Source: Lithobates sylvaticus (Eukaryota; Chordata; Amphibia; Anura; Ranidae). From it: 64,000 bases of DNA. Shown piece by piece: positions 10,508 to 21,904 of the stretch. The position numbers and the translations under genes were made by a program. Under the pieces are notes generated by a model. The model was not told the DNA's origin, ran no database searches, and worked only from the letters and a program-made list of their open reading frames with translations. Location of the stretch: the NCBI GenBank assembly GCA_028564925.1, contig CM053028.1, forward strand, positions 363,063,302 to 363,127,301, in the 5' to 3' direction. Each line of letters begins with the position of its first letter. Positions within the stretch are counted from its first letter, which is position 1.

Positions 10508-11095
10508 TGTGGAGAAATTTAAAAGCAGGGTTAAGTTATAAAAAAATATCCCAAGCTTTGAACATCTCACGGAGCACTGTTCAATCCATCATCCAAAAAT
10601 GGAAAGAGCATGGCACAACTGCAAACCTACCAAGACATGGCCGTCCACCTAAAAAAACTGACAGGCCGGGCTAGGAGAGCATTCAGAGAGGCAGCCAAGA
10701 GGCCGTGGTAACTCTGGAAGAGCTCCAGAGATCCACAGCTCAGGTGGGAGACTCTGTCCACAGGACAATTATTAGTCGTGCATTCCACAAATCTGGCCTT
10801 TATGGAAGAGTGGCAAGAAGAAAGCCATCGTTGAAAGAAAGCCATAAGTCCCGTTTGCAGTTTGCGAGAAGCCATGTGGGGGACACAGCTAACATGTGGA
10901 AGAAGGTGCTCTGGTCAGATGAGACCAAAATTTAACTTTTTGGCCTAAAAGCAAAATGCTATGTGTGGTTGAAAACTAACACTGCACATCACCCTGATCC
11001 CACCACCCCCACGTGAAACATGGTTGTGGCAGCATCATGTTGTGGGAATGGTTTTCTTCAGCAGGGACAGGGAAGCTGGTCAAAGTTTATGGGAG
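10508..11095 (+). pseudogene. Tc1-like transposase fragment, first copy
   Basis: The sequence encodes the paired-like helix-turn-helix part of a Tc1 transposase (KISQALNISRSTVQSIIQKW, then GRPPK) and runs through the catalytic region up to VLWSDETK and HGCGSIMLWEWFSSAGTGKL. It is broken: the reading frame changes after the GRPPKK stretch and again in the catalytic region, and the DDE tail is missing because the copy stops near 11095. Tc1 transposases are DDE enzymes of about 340 residues that cut and paste at TA. This copy cannot be active. Confidence 0.85.
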
Positions 11096-11178
11096 AACAT
11101 GGGAGACAGGGAGAACATGCAAACTCCAGGCAGATGGTGTTGTGGTTGGGATTCGAACCAGCGACCCCTTTTGCTTGT
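11096..11178 (-). repeat. tRNA-like SINE scrap with B-box-like motif
   Basis: On the minus strand it contains GGTTCGAATCC (11149-11159), a match to the RNA polymerase III B box, followed by CTGGAGTTTGCATGTTCTCC, a string I recall from widespread vertebrate tRNA-derived SINEs. There is no A box or cloverleaf, so it is not a tRNA gene. Confidence 0.45.
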
Positions 11179-12382
11179 TGTGGAGAAGTTTAAAGCAGGG
11201 TTAGGCTATAAAAAAAAAATATCCCAAGCTTTGTACATCTCATGGAGCACTGTTCAATCCATCATCCGAAATTGGAAAGAGTATGGCACAACTGCAAACC
11301 TACCAAGACATGGCCGTCCACCTAAACTTACAGGCTGGGCAAGGAGAGCATTAATCAGTGAAGCAGCCAAGAGGCCCCTGGTAACTCTGGAGGAGCTGCA
11401 GAGATCTACAGCTCCAGGTGGAAGAATCTGTCCACAGGACAACTATTAGTCATGCACTCCACAAATCTGGCTTTTATGAAAGAGTGGCAAGAAGAAAGCC
11501 ATTGTTGAAATCAAGCCATTAGAAGTCCCATTTGCAGTTCGCAAGAAGCCATGTGGGGGACACAGCAAACATGTGGAAGAAGGTGCTCTGGTCAGATGAG
11601 ACCAAAATGTATCTTTTTGTCCTAAAAGAAAAAATGCTATGTGTGGTTGAAAACTAACACATGTGAATCATGTTGGTGGCAGCATCATGTTGTGGTGATG
11701 CTTTTCTTCAGCAGGGACAGGGAAGCTTGTCAGAGTGGATGGCAAGATGGATGGAGCCAAATACAGGGCAATCTTAGAAGAAAACCTGTTAGAGTCTGCA
11801 AAAGACTTGAGACTGGGGGAGGAGGTTCACTTTCCAGCAGGACAACGACCCTAAACATACAGCTAGAACTACAATGGAATGTTTTAGATCAGGGATCTCC
11901 AAACTACGGCCCTCCAGATGTTGCGGAAATACAAGTCCCATGAGGCATTGTAGAACGCTGACATTCAGACATGACTAGGCATAATCGGAATTGTAGTTCC
12001 TGAACAACTCGAGGGCCATAGTTTGGAGACCCTTGCTTTAGATCATAAGAAAATGAATGTGTTAGAATGGCCCAGTCAAATTGCAGACCTAAAGAATGTC
12101 ACTCTCTAGATGTGCAAAGCTGGTAGAGACATACCCAAAAACACTTGCAGCTGTAATTGCAGGGAAAGGTGGTTCTACCAAGTATTGACTTGGGGTGCTG
12201 AATACAAATGCACACCTTTTCACATATTTGTAAAACATTTTGAAATCCATTTATCATTTTCCTTCCACTTCACAATTATATGCTACTTTGTGTTGGTCTA
12301 TCACATAAAATCCCAGTAAAATACATTCACGTTTTTGGTTGGAACATGACAAAAATGTGAAAATTTCAAGGGGTGCACTGTA
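11179..12382 (+). mobile_element. Tc1-like transposon, second copy, right part
   Basis: It starts exactly at TGTGGAGAAGTTTA (11179-11192) and repeats the transposase region seen at 10508-11095 with about ten percent differences. It continues through the C-terminal half to the right inverted terminal repeat and ends at TA (12381-12382). The transposase is broken by several frame changes. A hAT MITE lies inside at 11890-12035. Whether this is the true continuation of the left end at 7012 or a separate truncated copy cannot be settled here. Confidence 0.8.
11890..12035. mobile_element. hAT MITE in the Tc1 element
   Basis: 146 bp with inverted ends CAGGGATCTCCAAACTACGG and, in reverse, CAAGGGTCTCCAAACTATGG. 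It is flanked by 8-bp copies TTTTAGAT (11882-11889) and CTTTAGAT (12036-12043), the duplication length of hAT transposons. It has no coding capacity. Confidence 0.9.
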
Positions 12383-12394
12383 ATTCTTCCTTTA

Positions 12395-12787
12395 GGCCCC
12401 TTTCACACGAGGCGGACTCCGCTTCCACGGAGTCCGCCTCTGTCCGCCGGCTCAGCGGGAGATCTCTCCGTTGATCTCCGCTGAACCGGCGGATGACAAG
12501 TCCCTCTCTGCTCACTGAGTGGGGAGGGGCTTGCGAGCACCGCTGGTCTCTATGGAGAGATCGGATGAAAACGGACAGTGTGTCCGTTTTCATCAGATCT
12601 CACCCAATCTGATCCGCCAGCGAGGGATCTGGACGTAGAGCCATACGTCTGCTTTTGGCGGATCGGATGTCAGCGGAGATGTCTCCGCTGACATCCGACG
12701 CTCCATAGACTAACATGGAGCGCCCGTTCAGATCCGTCGTCAAAACTGACAGGCGGATCTGGACGGTCCGACCGTGTGAAAGGGGCC
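12395..12787. mobile_element. PIF/Harbinger MITE
   Basis: 393 bp with inverted ends GGCCCCTTTCACACG, flanked by TTA on both sides (12392-12394 and 12788-12790). The interior holds several strong local palindromes (near 12407-12440, 12555-12590 and 12660-12700). It is non-coding and mobilised in trans if at all. Confidence 0.88.
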
Positions 12788-12790
12788 TTA

Positions 12791-13873
12791 AACAGACACT
12801 GTCTTTGGTACTTTTCAGTCTGCTCACATAAATAAAATATTTACAATTTGCACTTTGAATACTGCCCTTTGCCTAGCAATTATGACTTTTTCAGTAAACA
12901 GCAATGTCGTTTTCTCCAACCTCTGGTGAATCTGGACAGCCACACTGCTCCCATCCTCCTCCCTCTTGGTCCACCAGGGTGTCCGGCTGCTGTTATATCC
13001 CTTTCCCTACTGTGACCCCCTGTGCACTTCCCTATTGCTTAAAATTCTCTAAATGCCACTCATTTTCCATACCACCTTTCCGGGGGCTGCCCCAGGGATG
13101 GTGCCAGGAGGAAGTCTGGAGACCACTAAAGGGAACACTGACAAAAGGGGGATACATCTAGTGACCAGCAGCCACCCTGCTTCTAACATCATCAATACCT
13201 GGGGAGCTGCCATTCCTAGTCATGAAGTAATCTTGTGAAACCATAGCACCAAAATGTTTTCCCCCTGTTGCCTACTAACATCAACGGATTTGTGTATTGC
13301 AGGTAATGGTTGTGGGCTACCTGGGGTTTAGAACCCACCAATCTATGGCATCCCAAAGACCAGTCCAGACATACTTGGGTCACCACTAGGGAGAAAATAA
13401 ATTAGCCAGGCATTAAAGTTTCAGCTAATAATAATTGCTATATTCTATATTGCAAACACAAGCATGTCACACATGCATATACGCAACACTTATTTAAGAG
13501 TTTACTGGGGATATTATACTACATAATAGCACACATGAACTCAAAAAATAAATACGATACAATTATGCCAATAGAATCAATACCAATTCAATGTGTATTT
13601 TATGTCGCATTGTGATAAATGTCTGCTTTACATATTTATGTTTCAGTTTCACAAGCAGACTTTTTTGGTCTCACAGTCAAACCCATTAATCACCCTAGGG
13701 GCTGATCAGAATAGTTTCTTTTATGTAGCTTTATGTGTGTGGTTGGCTAAACTGTACTACTTTGTTGTTTGATGCCAAAAAGCAGCAGGATGATTCAGTG
13801 TATGGTTGAGTTACGTGTAGGCTTATCCTTCGATTCGGGGGTCCTGTAACTCAGTACAAGCAATCAAAGTTAC
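12791..13873. other. no gene recognised; flank or intron of the exon at 13874-14021
   Basis: The open frame near 12904-13161 lacks any recognisable domain and has no convincing splice context. On the minus strand this would lie in the intron following the exon. Confidence 0.4.
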
Positions 13874-14021
13874 CTTTTGCCATTATGTGGTGTAGGGCAA
13901 CAGATAGGAAAAAGATGGAGTCACTGTAGTAGGTTCCAGTTCCAGCACTGAAGAGTTTCTGCATTGCTTCTACTATTGGGAATAACTTTTCCGTCAGGGC
14001 ACTGACATCATGGAATATGAC
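13874..14021 (-). CDS. host coding exon, gene not identified
   Basis: A 148-bp segment read on the minus strand is open and bounded by a good acceptor (pyrimidine-rich tract then TTTACAG, ending at 14022) and a good donor (AAAAG followed by GTAACT, 13868-13873). It starts in phase 0 and ends in phase 1. The 49 codons include the stretches VIFHDVSALTEKLFPIVEAM and SAGTGTYYSDSIFFLSV, an amphipathic, helix-like sequence with no low-complexity bias and no transposon signature. This balance of residues and the clean splice sites favour a real protein gene. I cannot name the gene, and no neighbouring exon was recognised in the window, so its other exons probably lie outside or in parts I could not resolve. 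Confidence 0.65.
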
Positions 14022-15259
14022 CTGTAAAGCAGAGATCACATATGTATGAGGAAGAAAGAAAAATACCAGACAAAAACATGTCGTCATACACCATTCTACA
14101 ATCTCTACCATGATGAACCAGTCCATATATACAGTGTGATCAGTGTTTGGAAAATCAAACCTTTTTCTGTCCCAATATGGTCAGATTAAAATCAAAAGCA
14201 CTAAAAAACACATGACTGAATAAACGGTCTACTGCACTGGATTATTCCTACTGTTTTTTCTGTATGAAGAAACGGACAGCAGTGTTTCCTAAATATAATC
14301 AAGTGTCTTCAGTAATCTATTAAACATGCACCTTGAGATTTGGTTTTATTTTATTAATTGTACTGATCATTGGATTGTACCGTCTGCAGTAGAACTATAA
14401 ATATGATTGTGTTTTCAGTGTCATCTAATATGTTTTACCCAAAATGCGAGAATTCATTAAATCTCTGCAGGGAAAGAGCTGAACAGACCTCCTGAGATGC
14501 TGAACTGCTCTGCAGGGACAATTTTGAAGACCTAAAAAATTGGGCCGAAGGTTATCCTGAGTTCAGGTTTCTATTTTGCCGTTACCAGCTCAAACAACAA
14601 AGTTTCAATCACAGATCACACAGATTTGGTGGATCATGCTGTGATCCACCAAATGACTGAATTCTTTCAGGATCTGTCAGCAGTTTGTTGAAATATAGTG
14701 TATACAAAGAACATAGAAAATACAATGCAATGCAGGATTGAACAACTATTCTCCAAAAAAAAGATTCAAGGTTTAAAACAAAAAAATATTATATAATATA
14801 CACACACACTTGTGTATGCACATTACTTATGAACATAAGCAACATCTTTTTTTTTTAGAGGCAGACATGTCTATACATACATACACCACCTTTTTAAAGC
14901 CCTAGGTGGACACTTGCGTCACTCCTAACCTCATGATAATGTCCAAATGTCCCTTCATGCTGCAAGGCCTGCTTCATACAAGTTGACCACAGCCATGTCA
15001 CACCACTTGTTCCCCATGGTATACCTGACACAAGTGAAGCTGCTCTATATGCTGCCTATGGTAGAACTCTGGAAGCCTTGTACTGCAGTAAAGAAGGTAT
15101 CAATACAAAAGGCAAATATCAAGGGACAGCATATACTGATGTCCATGGGGATCCTGCCGATATATCAATGAAATAGATAACTTCACATCCAGGAAAGGTA
15201 TGAAGTTTGGCAAAGATAAATTCTCCCAATGCCCTACCAATAAGCTACTTGGAGAACAT
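14022..15259. other. no gene recognised; probable intron
   Basis: AT-rich sequence upstream (on the minus strand) of the 148-bp exon. A short near-palindrome surrounds 14627-14652 (ATTTGGTGGATCA and its inverse). No transposon ends were found. Confidence 0.4.
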
Positions 15260-15287
15260 GTAAAAAAAAAAAAAAAAAAAAAAAAAA
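15260..15287. repeat. poly(A) run
   Basis: About 28 consecutive A on the plus strand, directly before the duplicated block starting at 15288. It could be the tail of a lost retroposon. Confidence 0.7.
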
Positions 15288-16495
15288 ATGGAATTCCTAG
15301 CCTTATGCATCTGTTCTGTGTTATACTGTACCTCTCAAACTACTTCCATGCCTTTTGATACCTTCCCATCTCCTTCCTTTTGAAGCTTCCTCATTTTATC
15401 TCAATGCACTTCAGGAGAAAATTTCTAAATCTAAATTTGCATCTCAGAAAATACTGACTGTTAAAATCGATGACTAAAGGGTATACATAACACAACACAA
15501 GGAAAACAAAATAAAAAAAGATAACTTCTTCCAGATAAATCTACATTCAGAATGCCAGGGGTGAAAGGCATTGTTTTTGTTTATTGCGATTTAGCCGTTT
15601 TGTACTGCTAGAACAGGACAGCTATCTGCGCTTTTTTAAATAAAGAATATTGAATCTTAAATTCCTTGATCCTGACCAAATTTCCAACTCCATTTGCAGA
15701 AATGCAGCCCCAGACCTGCAAGGAACCTCCACAATGCTTCACTGTTGCCTGCAGACACTCATTGTACCGCTCTCCATCCCTTCGTGAACAAACTGCATCC
15801 TGCTTACAAACATTTCAAATTTTGACTCCTCGGTCCAGAGCACCTGCTTCTGTTTTTCTGCACCCCAGTTTCTATGTTTTCGTGCCTAGCTGAGTCACCT
15901 AGCCTTGTTCCCACATAGGAGGTATGGCTTTTTGGCCAAAATTCTTTCATGAAGGCCACTTCTAAGCAGACTTCTCCAGAAAGTAGATGTTCCTGAGTCC
16001 CGGGTCTATTTTCCACAAGTTCTATGCCGATAGAACACATTCCGATGTCAAAGGGAAGTAAGCAGGATGTGTCTTTATTCACTTTCAAACTAGCCAGCAA
16101 AAAAAATAAAAAATAAATAAAAAAACAAAAAACACAAACGGTTTAAACTTTTCAGGTTGAAAACAGATTGTGGTTGCATACATTTGCAAAATTCAAGTGA
16201 TAGTCACACTGCAACATCAAGGAACCTCTCATAAGTGTGCTTTCCAACTCTAAAAGCTTCCTTTTTATTAATTTGTATACAGTACTGCCCTGCTCAAGTG
16301 TACCTTTCCTTTTTTGTGCTAGTTTCAAACTGACTAGTGAGGCTGCCATTTTTTTGTTGGTTTCCTGCAGACACATTGGAAGTCTTCAACTGCCTTGTCA
16401 AAGCAATTACTTGAGGAAGGGAGGAAAGGGCTGCCTCCAGATGAGCCTGCTCTCAGTTTGTGCATCTATATGTACCATAGTTGAGAACTCACCAG
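15288..16495. repeat. local duplication, unit 1 (blocks A and B)
   Basis: Block A (15288-15655) is repeated at 16500-16900 and block B (15660-16495) at 18870-19680, at roughly 85-90 percent identity by eye. Unit 1 has A and B directly adjacent. Unit 2 has the same order but about 1.9 kb between them. Confidence 0.8.
15660..16100 (-). pseudogene. Tc1-like transposase relic, copy 1
   Basis: Parallel to the better preserved copy at 18735-19260. On the minus strand the sequence keeps parts of the region around the WTEESKFE-type motif, but it is short and interrupted by many changes. It moves with block B of the local duplication. Confidence 0.6.
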
Positions 16496-16499
16496 TTTA

Positions 16500-16900
16500 T
16501 TTTTTTTACCTGAATTCCCAGCCTTCTGCATCTCTTCTGTGTTATACTGTACCTCTCAAACTACTTCCATGCCTTTTGATACTAAGAGAATTCAATGCTT
16601 TATCTCCTTCCTTTTGAAGCTTAACCATTTCTATCTCACTGCACTGCTCAGTAGAACATTTCTAAATCTACATTTGCATCTCAGAAAATACTGATTGTTA
16701 AAAATCGATGATTAAAGGGTATACATAACACAAGGAAACAAAAGTAAACAGATAACATCTTCCAGATAAATCTACATTCAGAATGCATGCCTGAAATAAA
16801 AGGCATTGCTTTTTCTTTTTATTGTGATTTGCCTGTTTTGCACGGACATCTATCTGCACTTTTCTTAAATAAAGAAGATTCAGAGTCTTAATTGTAGCCA
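16500..16900. repeat. local duplication, unit 2 block A
   Basis: Second copy of block A, sharing the ATACTGTACCTCTCAAACT and TTCCAGATAAATCTACATTC stretches with 15288-15655. It is separated from its block B by unrelated sequence. Confidence 0.8.
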
Positions 16901-17747
16901 ATATTTATGTACACACTGCTGATTTTCTGTGTCTGAAGCCTTTAGGTTTTCACAAATGCCTGTAAATGGTTGTTTATTATACTGTAAAAAGGACAAGGTA
17001 ACCATTAAATAGTGTGGAGAAATGTAATAATAGATAGATTCCAGCAAATGACAGCTTTATTGTTGAAAAACCAAAACCCCTGTTCATTCATTTATTGCCT
17101 TAAACAGTGATAAATGCTTCAGTCTTATAATAGCGAATGTACAATATGGATGCATAAAGCAGGACATGAAGTGGAAGACATCGAAGACAGTTGTGAATAT
17201 TTTCTGTGTATATACATAAAGAACACAGATTGGTCCTGGAGTGTTTCGTATACTAGTCCAAACCCACCTGAGCTGTCCCGATAGGAACGTGGCACTGCAG
17301 ACCACTAATCATAAGCAGCCAAGGCATTCCCTGAGAATATACATAGCTCAGTTCCAGGTACTCTCTGCTCACTGGGTGGGGTTGGGCTGAACAGTGCCTG
17401 CTGCACTAACTTTGGGATCTTAAACTGGCCAGCAGGAGGCAGCCGGGGTGGCTCAGTTGGGGCTGGCCAGGGAAGGAGAGCCTCCAGTTGAGCATGGAGC
17501 CGGCCTCTGCTCGGACACAGTGTATACCATCCATGGCGGGGGGGGGGGGCGGGGGCCTGCACTCATTCCTCATCCCAAACTCGGTAGGACATCAGTGGGG
17601 ACTTTTCTTCTGCTCTTCTCCAGGAAGCCCCACGGGCGTTTAATGAAATCAGTGGGCCTGTGTGCAAGATCATAACATGAGCCTCATTGCTTGATTCAAA
17701 AAAAAAATAAAGTGATGTGCTTAGTGCTATGCTCCAAAGAGTGGGCA
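16901..17747. other. spacer of the second duplication unit, no gene recognised
   Basis: It holds a GC-rich segment (17400-17570) with a run of about 13 G near 17540. The open frames there are proline-rich and lack a family match. Confidence 0.4.
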
Positions 17748-17960
17748 TACCCTGTTTCCCCGAAAATAAGACCTAGCGTGATTGTTGGTGATGGCTGCAA
17801 TATAAGCCCTACCCCCCCAATTAAGCTCTAGTTAAAGTCATTGTAGGTCTTATTTTCAGGGTAGGGCTTATTTTCGGGGAACAGGGTAGGGCTTATTTGG
17901 GCTTATATTGCAGCCATCACCGACAATCACGCTAGGTCTTATTTTCGGGGAAACAGGGTA
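17748..17960. mobile_element. mariner-type MITE, near palindrome
   Basis: Flanked by TA on both sides, with long inverted ends beginning ACCCTGTTTCCCCGAAAATA. The outer 60 bp or so of the two arms match almost perfectly (CCTAGCGTGATTGT and its inverse). A third internal copy of the AACAGGGTAGGGCTTATTT segment is present. I recall this end sequence from several vertebrate genomes. The TA duplication supports Tc1/mariner, though the exact family is inferred. Confidence 0.8.
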
Positions 17961-18085
17961 GTTTGCATTGTGCCTAGGGTGTAACTATGATTGTAAAAGA
18001 CCTGGGGTGCGTTTGGAAACCTTAGAGAAGAAATGTAACATGTTTAGCGTGCCATGGCGAACGGATAAGAAAACGCTGCTTGAGG

Positions 18086-18300
18086 CTGGGTTCACATATG
18101 ATTTGATTTGCATGCACCTCACAGCAGGGGTCCGGTGCATCCTGGTTCACTGTTTCAGGTCCGATTTCAGAAAAATTTTGGACAGCGTTTTTGTGCAAAT
18201 CACACCGGACCTGCTGCGGAGATATGTGAACCGGCTCCATAGAAAACCAGTCAAAATCTCCTGCCGAGACAGGGCTATGTGGGGGCCAAGCCATCACTTC
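18086..18300. mobile_element. partial Harbinger-type MITE
   Basis: It begins GGCTGGGTTCACATATG, like the ends of the elements at 23835 and 48902, but no matching right end was found. Interior GGTCCGATTTCAG-type sequence resembles those elements. Confidence 0.45.
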
Positions 18301-18734
18301 CAGGACTTAATAAAAAAAAATAATAATAATAAACAACAATAACAACCACCATCTTTACCCCTATTGTGTAGTTCGTTTTGCACAGAGTGGCCCCGAACCT
18401 CGTCTTCTGAGCTCACGGCTCCTCCTGGCATCGGTTAACCCCCTAGGAGAAGCGCTCTTCCCAGGGGGTTACCGTGCGGGCATGCTCCCGAGTCCAGAAT
18501 TTGCATCCATAGACACAGAACGCCAGACTCGGCCCAGCCCCGGCCTCATTGGATTTGAATTGACAGCAGTGGGAACCAATGGCTGCACTGCTATCAATCT
18601 ATCAAATCAAGAGCCGAGACAATGGGCAGAGTGTGAGCGCATCTCCAGCGTGGTAATTGTGGGGCTCAGGTGAGTAAAACGGGGGGGGGGGGGCTGCAGA
18701 TTGACAGAAGTTTTTTCACCTTAATGCAACCCCT

Positions 18735-19260
18735 TTAATGACACTGGCTGTATGTTTCGGGTTGTTGTCCTGCTGGCAAACAAATTTGGGGCCAGTCACA
18801 CTCCTCCCTGATGGTATGACATGATGGACAAGTACTGTATCTGCCTGCATTTCCCAGCATTGAGGACACCATTGATCCTGACCAAATCTCTAACTCCATT
18901 TGCAGAAATGCAGCTCCAAACTTGCAAGGAACTTCCACAATGCTTCACTGTTGCCTGCAGACACTCATTATTATACCGCTTTCCAGTCCTTCGTGAACAA
19001 ACTGCCTCCTGCTTACAGACAAACATTTCAAATTTTGACTCCTCGGTCCAGAGTACCTGCTGCTGTTTTTCTGCACCCCAGTTACTATGTTTGAGCATTG
19101 CTGAGTCACCTAGCCTTGTTCCCACATAGGAGGTATGACTTTTTGGCCACAATTCTTTCATGAAGACCACTCCTAAGCTGACTTCTCCAGACAGTAGATG
19201 GGTGTTCCTGGGTCCCACTGGTTTCCGCCAGCTCTATGCTAATACCACTGCTGCACACCT
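18735..19260 (-). pseudogene. Tc1-like transposase relic, copy 2
   Basis: On the minus strand an open stretch reads through VLWTEESKFEMF, RRTGKRYNNECLQATVKH and SLQVWSCISANGVRDLVRI. These align with the catalytic domain of Tc1 transposases (VLWSDESKFE, then WGCFSANGVGDLVRI). The first catalytic Asp position reads Glu (WTEES rather than WSDES). The N-terminal helix-turn-helix region is not evident, and no inverted terminal repeats were found. A dead transposon. Confidence 0.8.
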
Positions 19261-19680
19261 TCCGATGTCAAAGGGAAGTAAGTAGGATGTGTCTTTATTC
19301 ACTTTCAAACTAGCCAGCAAAAAAAAAAAAAAAAAATCAAAAACATAAACTTTTCAGGTTAAAAACAGATTGTGGTTGCATACATTTGCAAAATGCAAGT
19401 GATAGTCACACTGCAACGTCAAGGAACCTCTGATAAGTGTGCTCCCTAACTCTAAAAGCTTCCTTTTTATTAATTTGTATACAGTACTGCCCTGCTCAAG
19501 TGTACTTTTCCTTTACTGTGCTGGTTTTAAACCGACCAGTGAGGCTTCAGACACATTGGAAGTCTTCGGCTGCCTTGTAAAAGCAATTACTTGAGGAAGG
19601 GAGGAAAGGGCTGCCTCCAGATGAGCCTGCTCTCTGTGTATTTCTATAAATGCACCATAGTTGAGAAGTCACCACACTTT
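18870..19680. repeat. local duplication, unit 2 block B
   Basis: Matches 15660-16495, including the A-rich stretch (19316-19336), the GATTGTGGTTGCATACATTT segment and GGAAGGGAGGAAAGGGCTGC. It carries the Tc1 relic. Confidence 0.8.
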
Positions 19681-19693
19681 TGCTGGCTAGCTA

Positions 19694-19719
19694 ACACCCC
19701 CCCCCCCCCCCCCCCCCCG
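19694..19719. repeat. poly(C) run
   Basis: About two dozen C in a row, at the right border of the duplicated block. Such a run is prone to sequencing length error. Confidence 0.8.
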
Positions 19720-19974
19720 TATGGATTTGCGCACTGCCCTGTCTATGTTCAACTTTGTCTTTTTTGGCAGTTTTCAAATAGATCAGGACAATTGCCACTG
19801 TTGCTTCTTTACTGCCCAGTTATAAGCTGGGGCAAATTCATGATGGCCTGGGCTCAGAGTTGGTTGAATAATGCTGTGTTTGCAATAATTAAATTCTGCC
19901 TGTACTGTGCTGGCAGATCTCATTATCACCTGCCAAAGGTTTAAAGGATTAGAAGCAGTCTTTTTCCCTGTATG

Positions 19975-20330
19975 TTAAAGTGGAACTTCTGAAAAGGCAA
20001 GTTACATTTTTTTTAGAATTCTCCCCCCTCCTCTCACCTAACTGGACGTTTTTTTTTTTTTTCCTTTGAGGGAGCAGGTACCCATTCCCACTTCTGCTCG
20101 GATTGCCTAAGCAATCCGGGTGGAAGTTAGTCCCCCGCCTGCAGCCTCCTGGAACACATCACAGGTCCATGAAGGCCATGGGTCCATTCACAAAGCACCA
20201 TTCAACTTAAAAGCTTCCCACAGCAAAGATGGGAAAGGACAGTGCTGGATCCCTGGACTGGTGTGTGTTTACTAAAAGCCAGCAGCTACAGTAATTGTAG
20301 CTACTGACTTTGAATTTATTTGACCAAAGA
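19975..20330. mobile_element. partial TTAA-AGCGGAG family element
   Basis: It contains AAGTGGAACTTC at its left and the subterminal hairpin AGCAGCTACAGTAATTGTAG, followed by CTACTGACTTT near 20280-20313. That hairpin is shared with the elements at 23644 and 58199. Its ends are too decayed to place exactly. Confidence 0.5.
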
Positions 20331-20383
20331 TCTTCTTTAACAAGGGTAGACTGTCACCCCAAGCCTGTCCCCACTTCCTTTCA

Positions 20384-21286
20384 TTAACTGCTTACCGACC
20401 GTATACTGTGGCAATGTGACTCTCCTGCACAGGATCACGTGCCTAGTATGCAATCCTGCACTTCTGGGGCGTGCGCCCACATCGCCGGTGGCCCGCTCCC
20501 GTGGTGATTAAACACAGCGGAAGCCGATTGTCGGATAAAGCGATTGGTGGATAAAGCGAACTGGATGTTCCCGGAACATGCAGATGCTTTGGTACACAGG
20601 CAGAATGGCAGTCTGCCTATGTAAACAAGGCAGATCACGTTTTGTCACTACAGAAGACATGGATCCTGTGTCTTTGCTAAGCAGGGGCACCGATCCATGC
20701 CTTCTAGTACAAGCACCTCCCCACAGTAGTAAAGCCCTGGTCAGGCACACATTTAACCCTTTGACTGTCCCTGGTGTTAACCCCTTCCCTGCCAGTGTCA
20801 TTAGGACAGTGACAGTGTATTCGCGCAACTCGTCCCCAAAAAAACTGTCAGTGTCCATGGCAATACAAGTCGCTGATCGCCGCTATTACTAGTAAAAATA
20901 AATAAAAAATATCCCTTCGTTTGTAGACACTATACCTTTTGCATGAACCAATCAATATACGCTTATTGGGTTTTTTGTTTACTAAATATATGTAGTAGAA
21001 TACAGATTGACCTAAATTGATGAAGAAGTTAGATTTTTTCAATTGGATATGTTTTATAGCAGAAAGTACAAATAATAAAAAAAAAAAAAAAAATGTATCG
21101 GTCTTTGTTTATAGCGCAACAAAATACCACCAAAAGAAAGCTCCGTTTGTGGGGAAAAAAGGAAATACCTTTTATTTGGGTACAGTGTCGCACGACCACG
21201 CAATTGTCAGTTTAAATAACAGTGCCGTATCGCAAAAAATGGCCTGGTCATAAAGGGGGTAAACCTTCCGGAGGTCAAGTGGTTAA
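20384..21286 (-). mobile_element. non-autonomous piggyBac-type (TTAA) element
   Basis: TTAA at 20384-20387 and 21283-21286. It is the same family as 5979-6988 but reversed: GTGGTATTTTGTTGCGCTATAAAC-like subterminal sequence lies on the minus strand near 21100-21140, and CCACTTGACC opens that end. No coding capacity. Confidence 0.8.
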
Positions 21287-21904
21287 GGCTATCATCTCAA
21301 ATACTCTGAAGGGATCTGCCACGCTTGTTGCAGAGAGATGCTGCAGCTGAAAATTAGAGGGGAAAAAAAAAAGACAGCACATGCAGCCATGTTTCTTGTG
21401 ATCTGTATCCTAACTGGAGTTAAGATTCTGCTTTGCGCCATTTACATGAGATATGGAATTTTGCATAAACACCTAGGCCTCTGTAAGCTTACAGAATAAT
21501 GTAGTGCACCCAACTAGAGATAATCTTTAATTTGCATGAATGCCATCTGCTTGCTACGCTGTGCTACACTGAATACTGTCCTTACTTGTACAAAGAAACT
21601 ACGGTTTCTTCTGAGAGAGCTGCCACACACAGCCAGATCCTTGCAAAACAGAGTTAGCTCCTCACATGTTCATGAAGAGGGTGCTTTCTGAAGCATTTAG
21701 CTTCCTCATTCTCTACTTGTATCATCTGTCATATTCGGGTATGCAAAATTATTACCAAATAATTTGAGAAGGGTAGCCTGGTTCACTACAACAATGCCTA
21801 AATGAAAAACCAAACTATGCCTTGTATGCATTTCAATACATTACTTTTAGGTTTGACAAGTGTACCTTTAACTGTTACATCAACAATGAACCACTCATTT
21901 GCAC
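21287..21904. other. no gene recognised
   Basis: AT-rich unique-looking sequence. I see no exon or transposon end. Confidence 0.4.

Noticed and set aside
11149-11159. Possible tRNA gene (B box on minus strand)
   Set aside because: No A box, acceptor stem or cloverleaf nearby; better explained as a SINE scrap.
17305-17562. Proline-rich minus-strand frame as a host exon
   Set aside because: Low-complexity start over a G run, no splice sites of quality, no domain.
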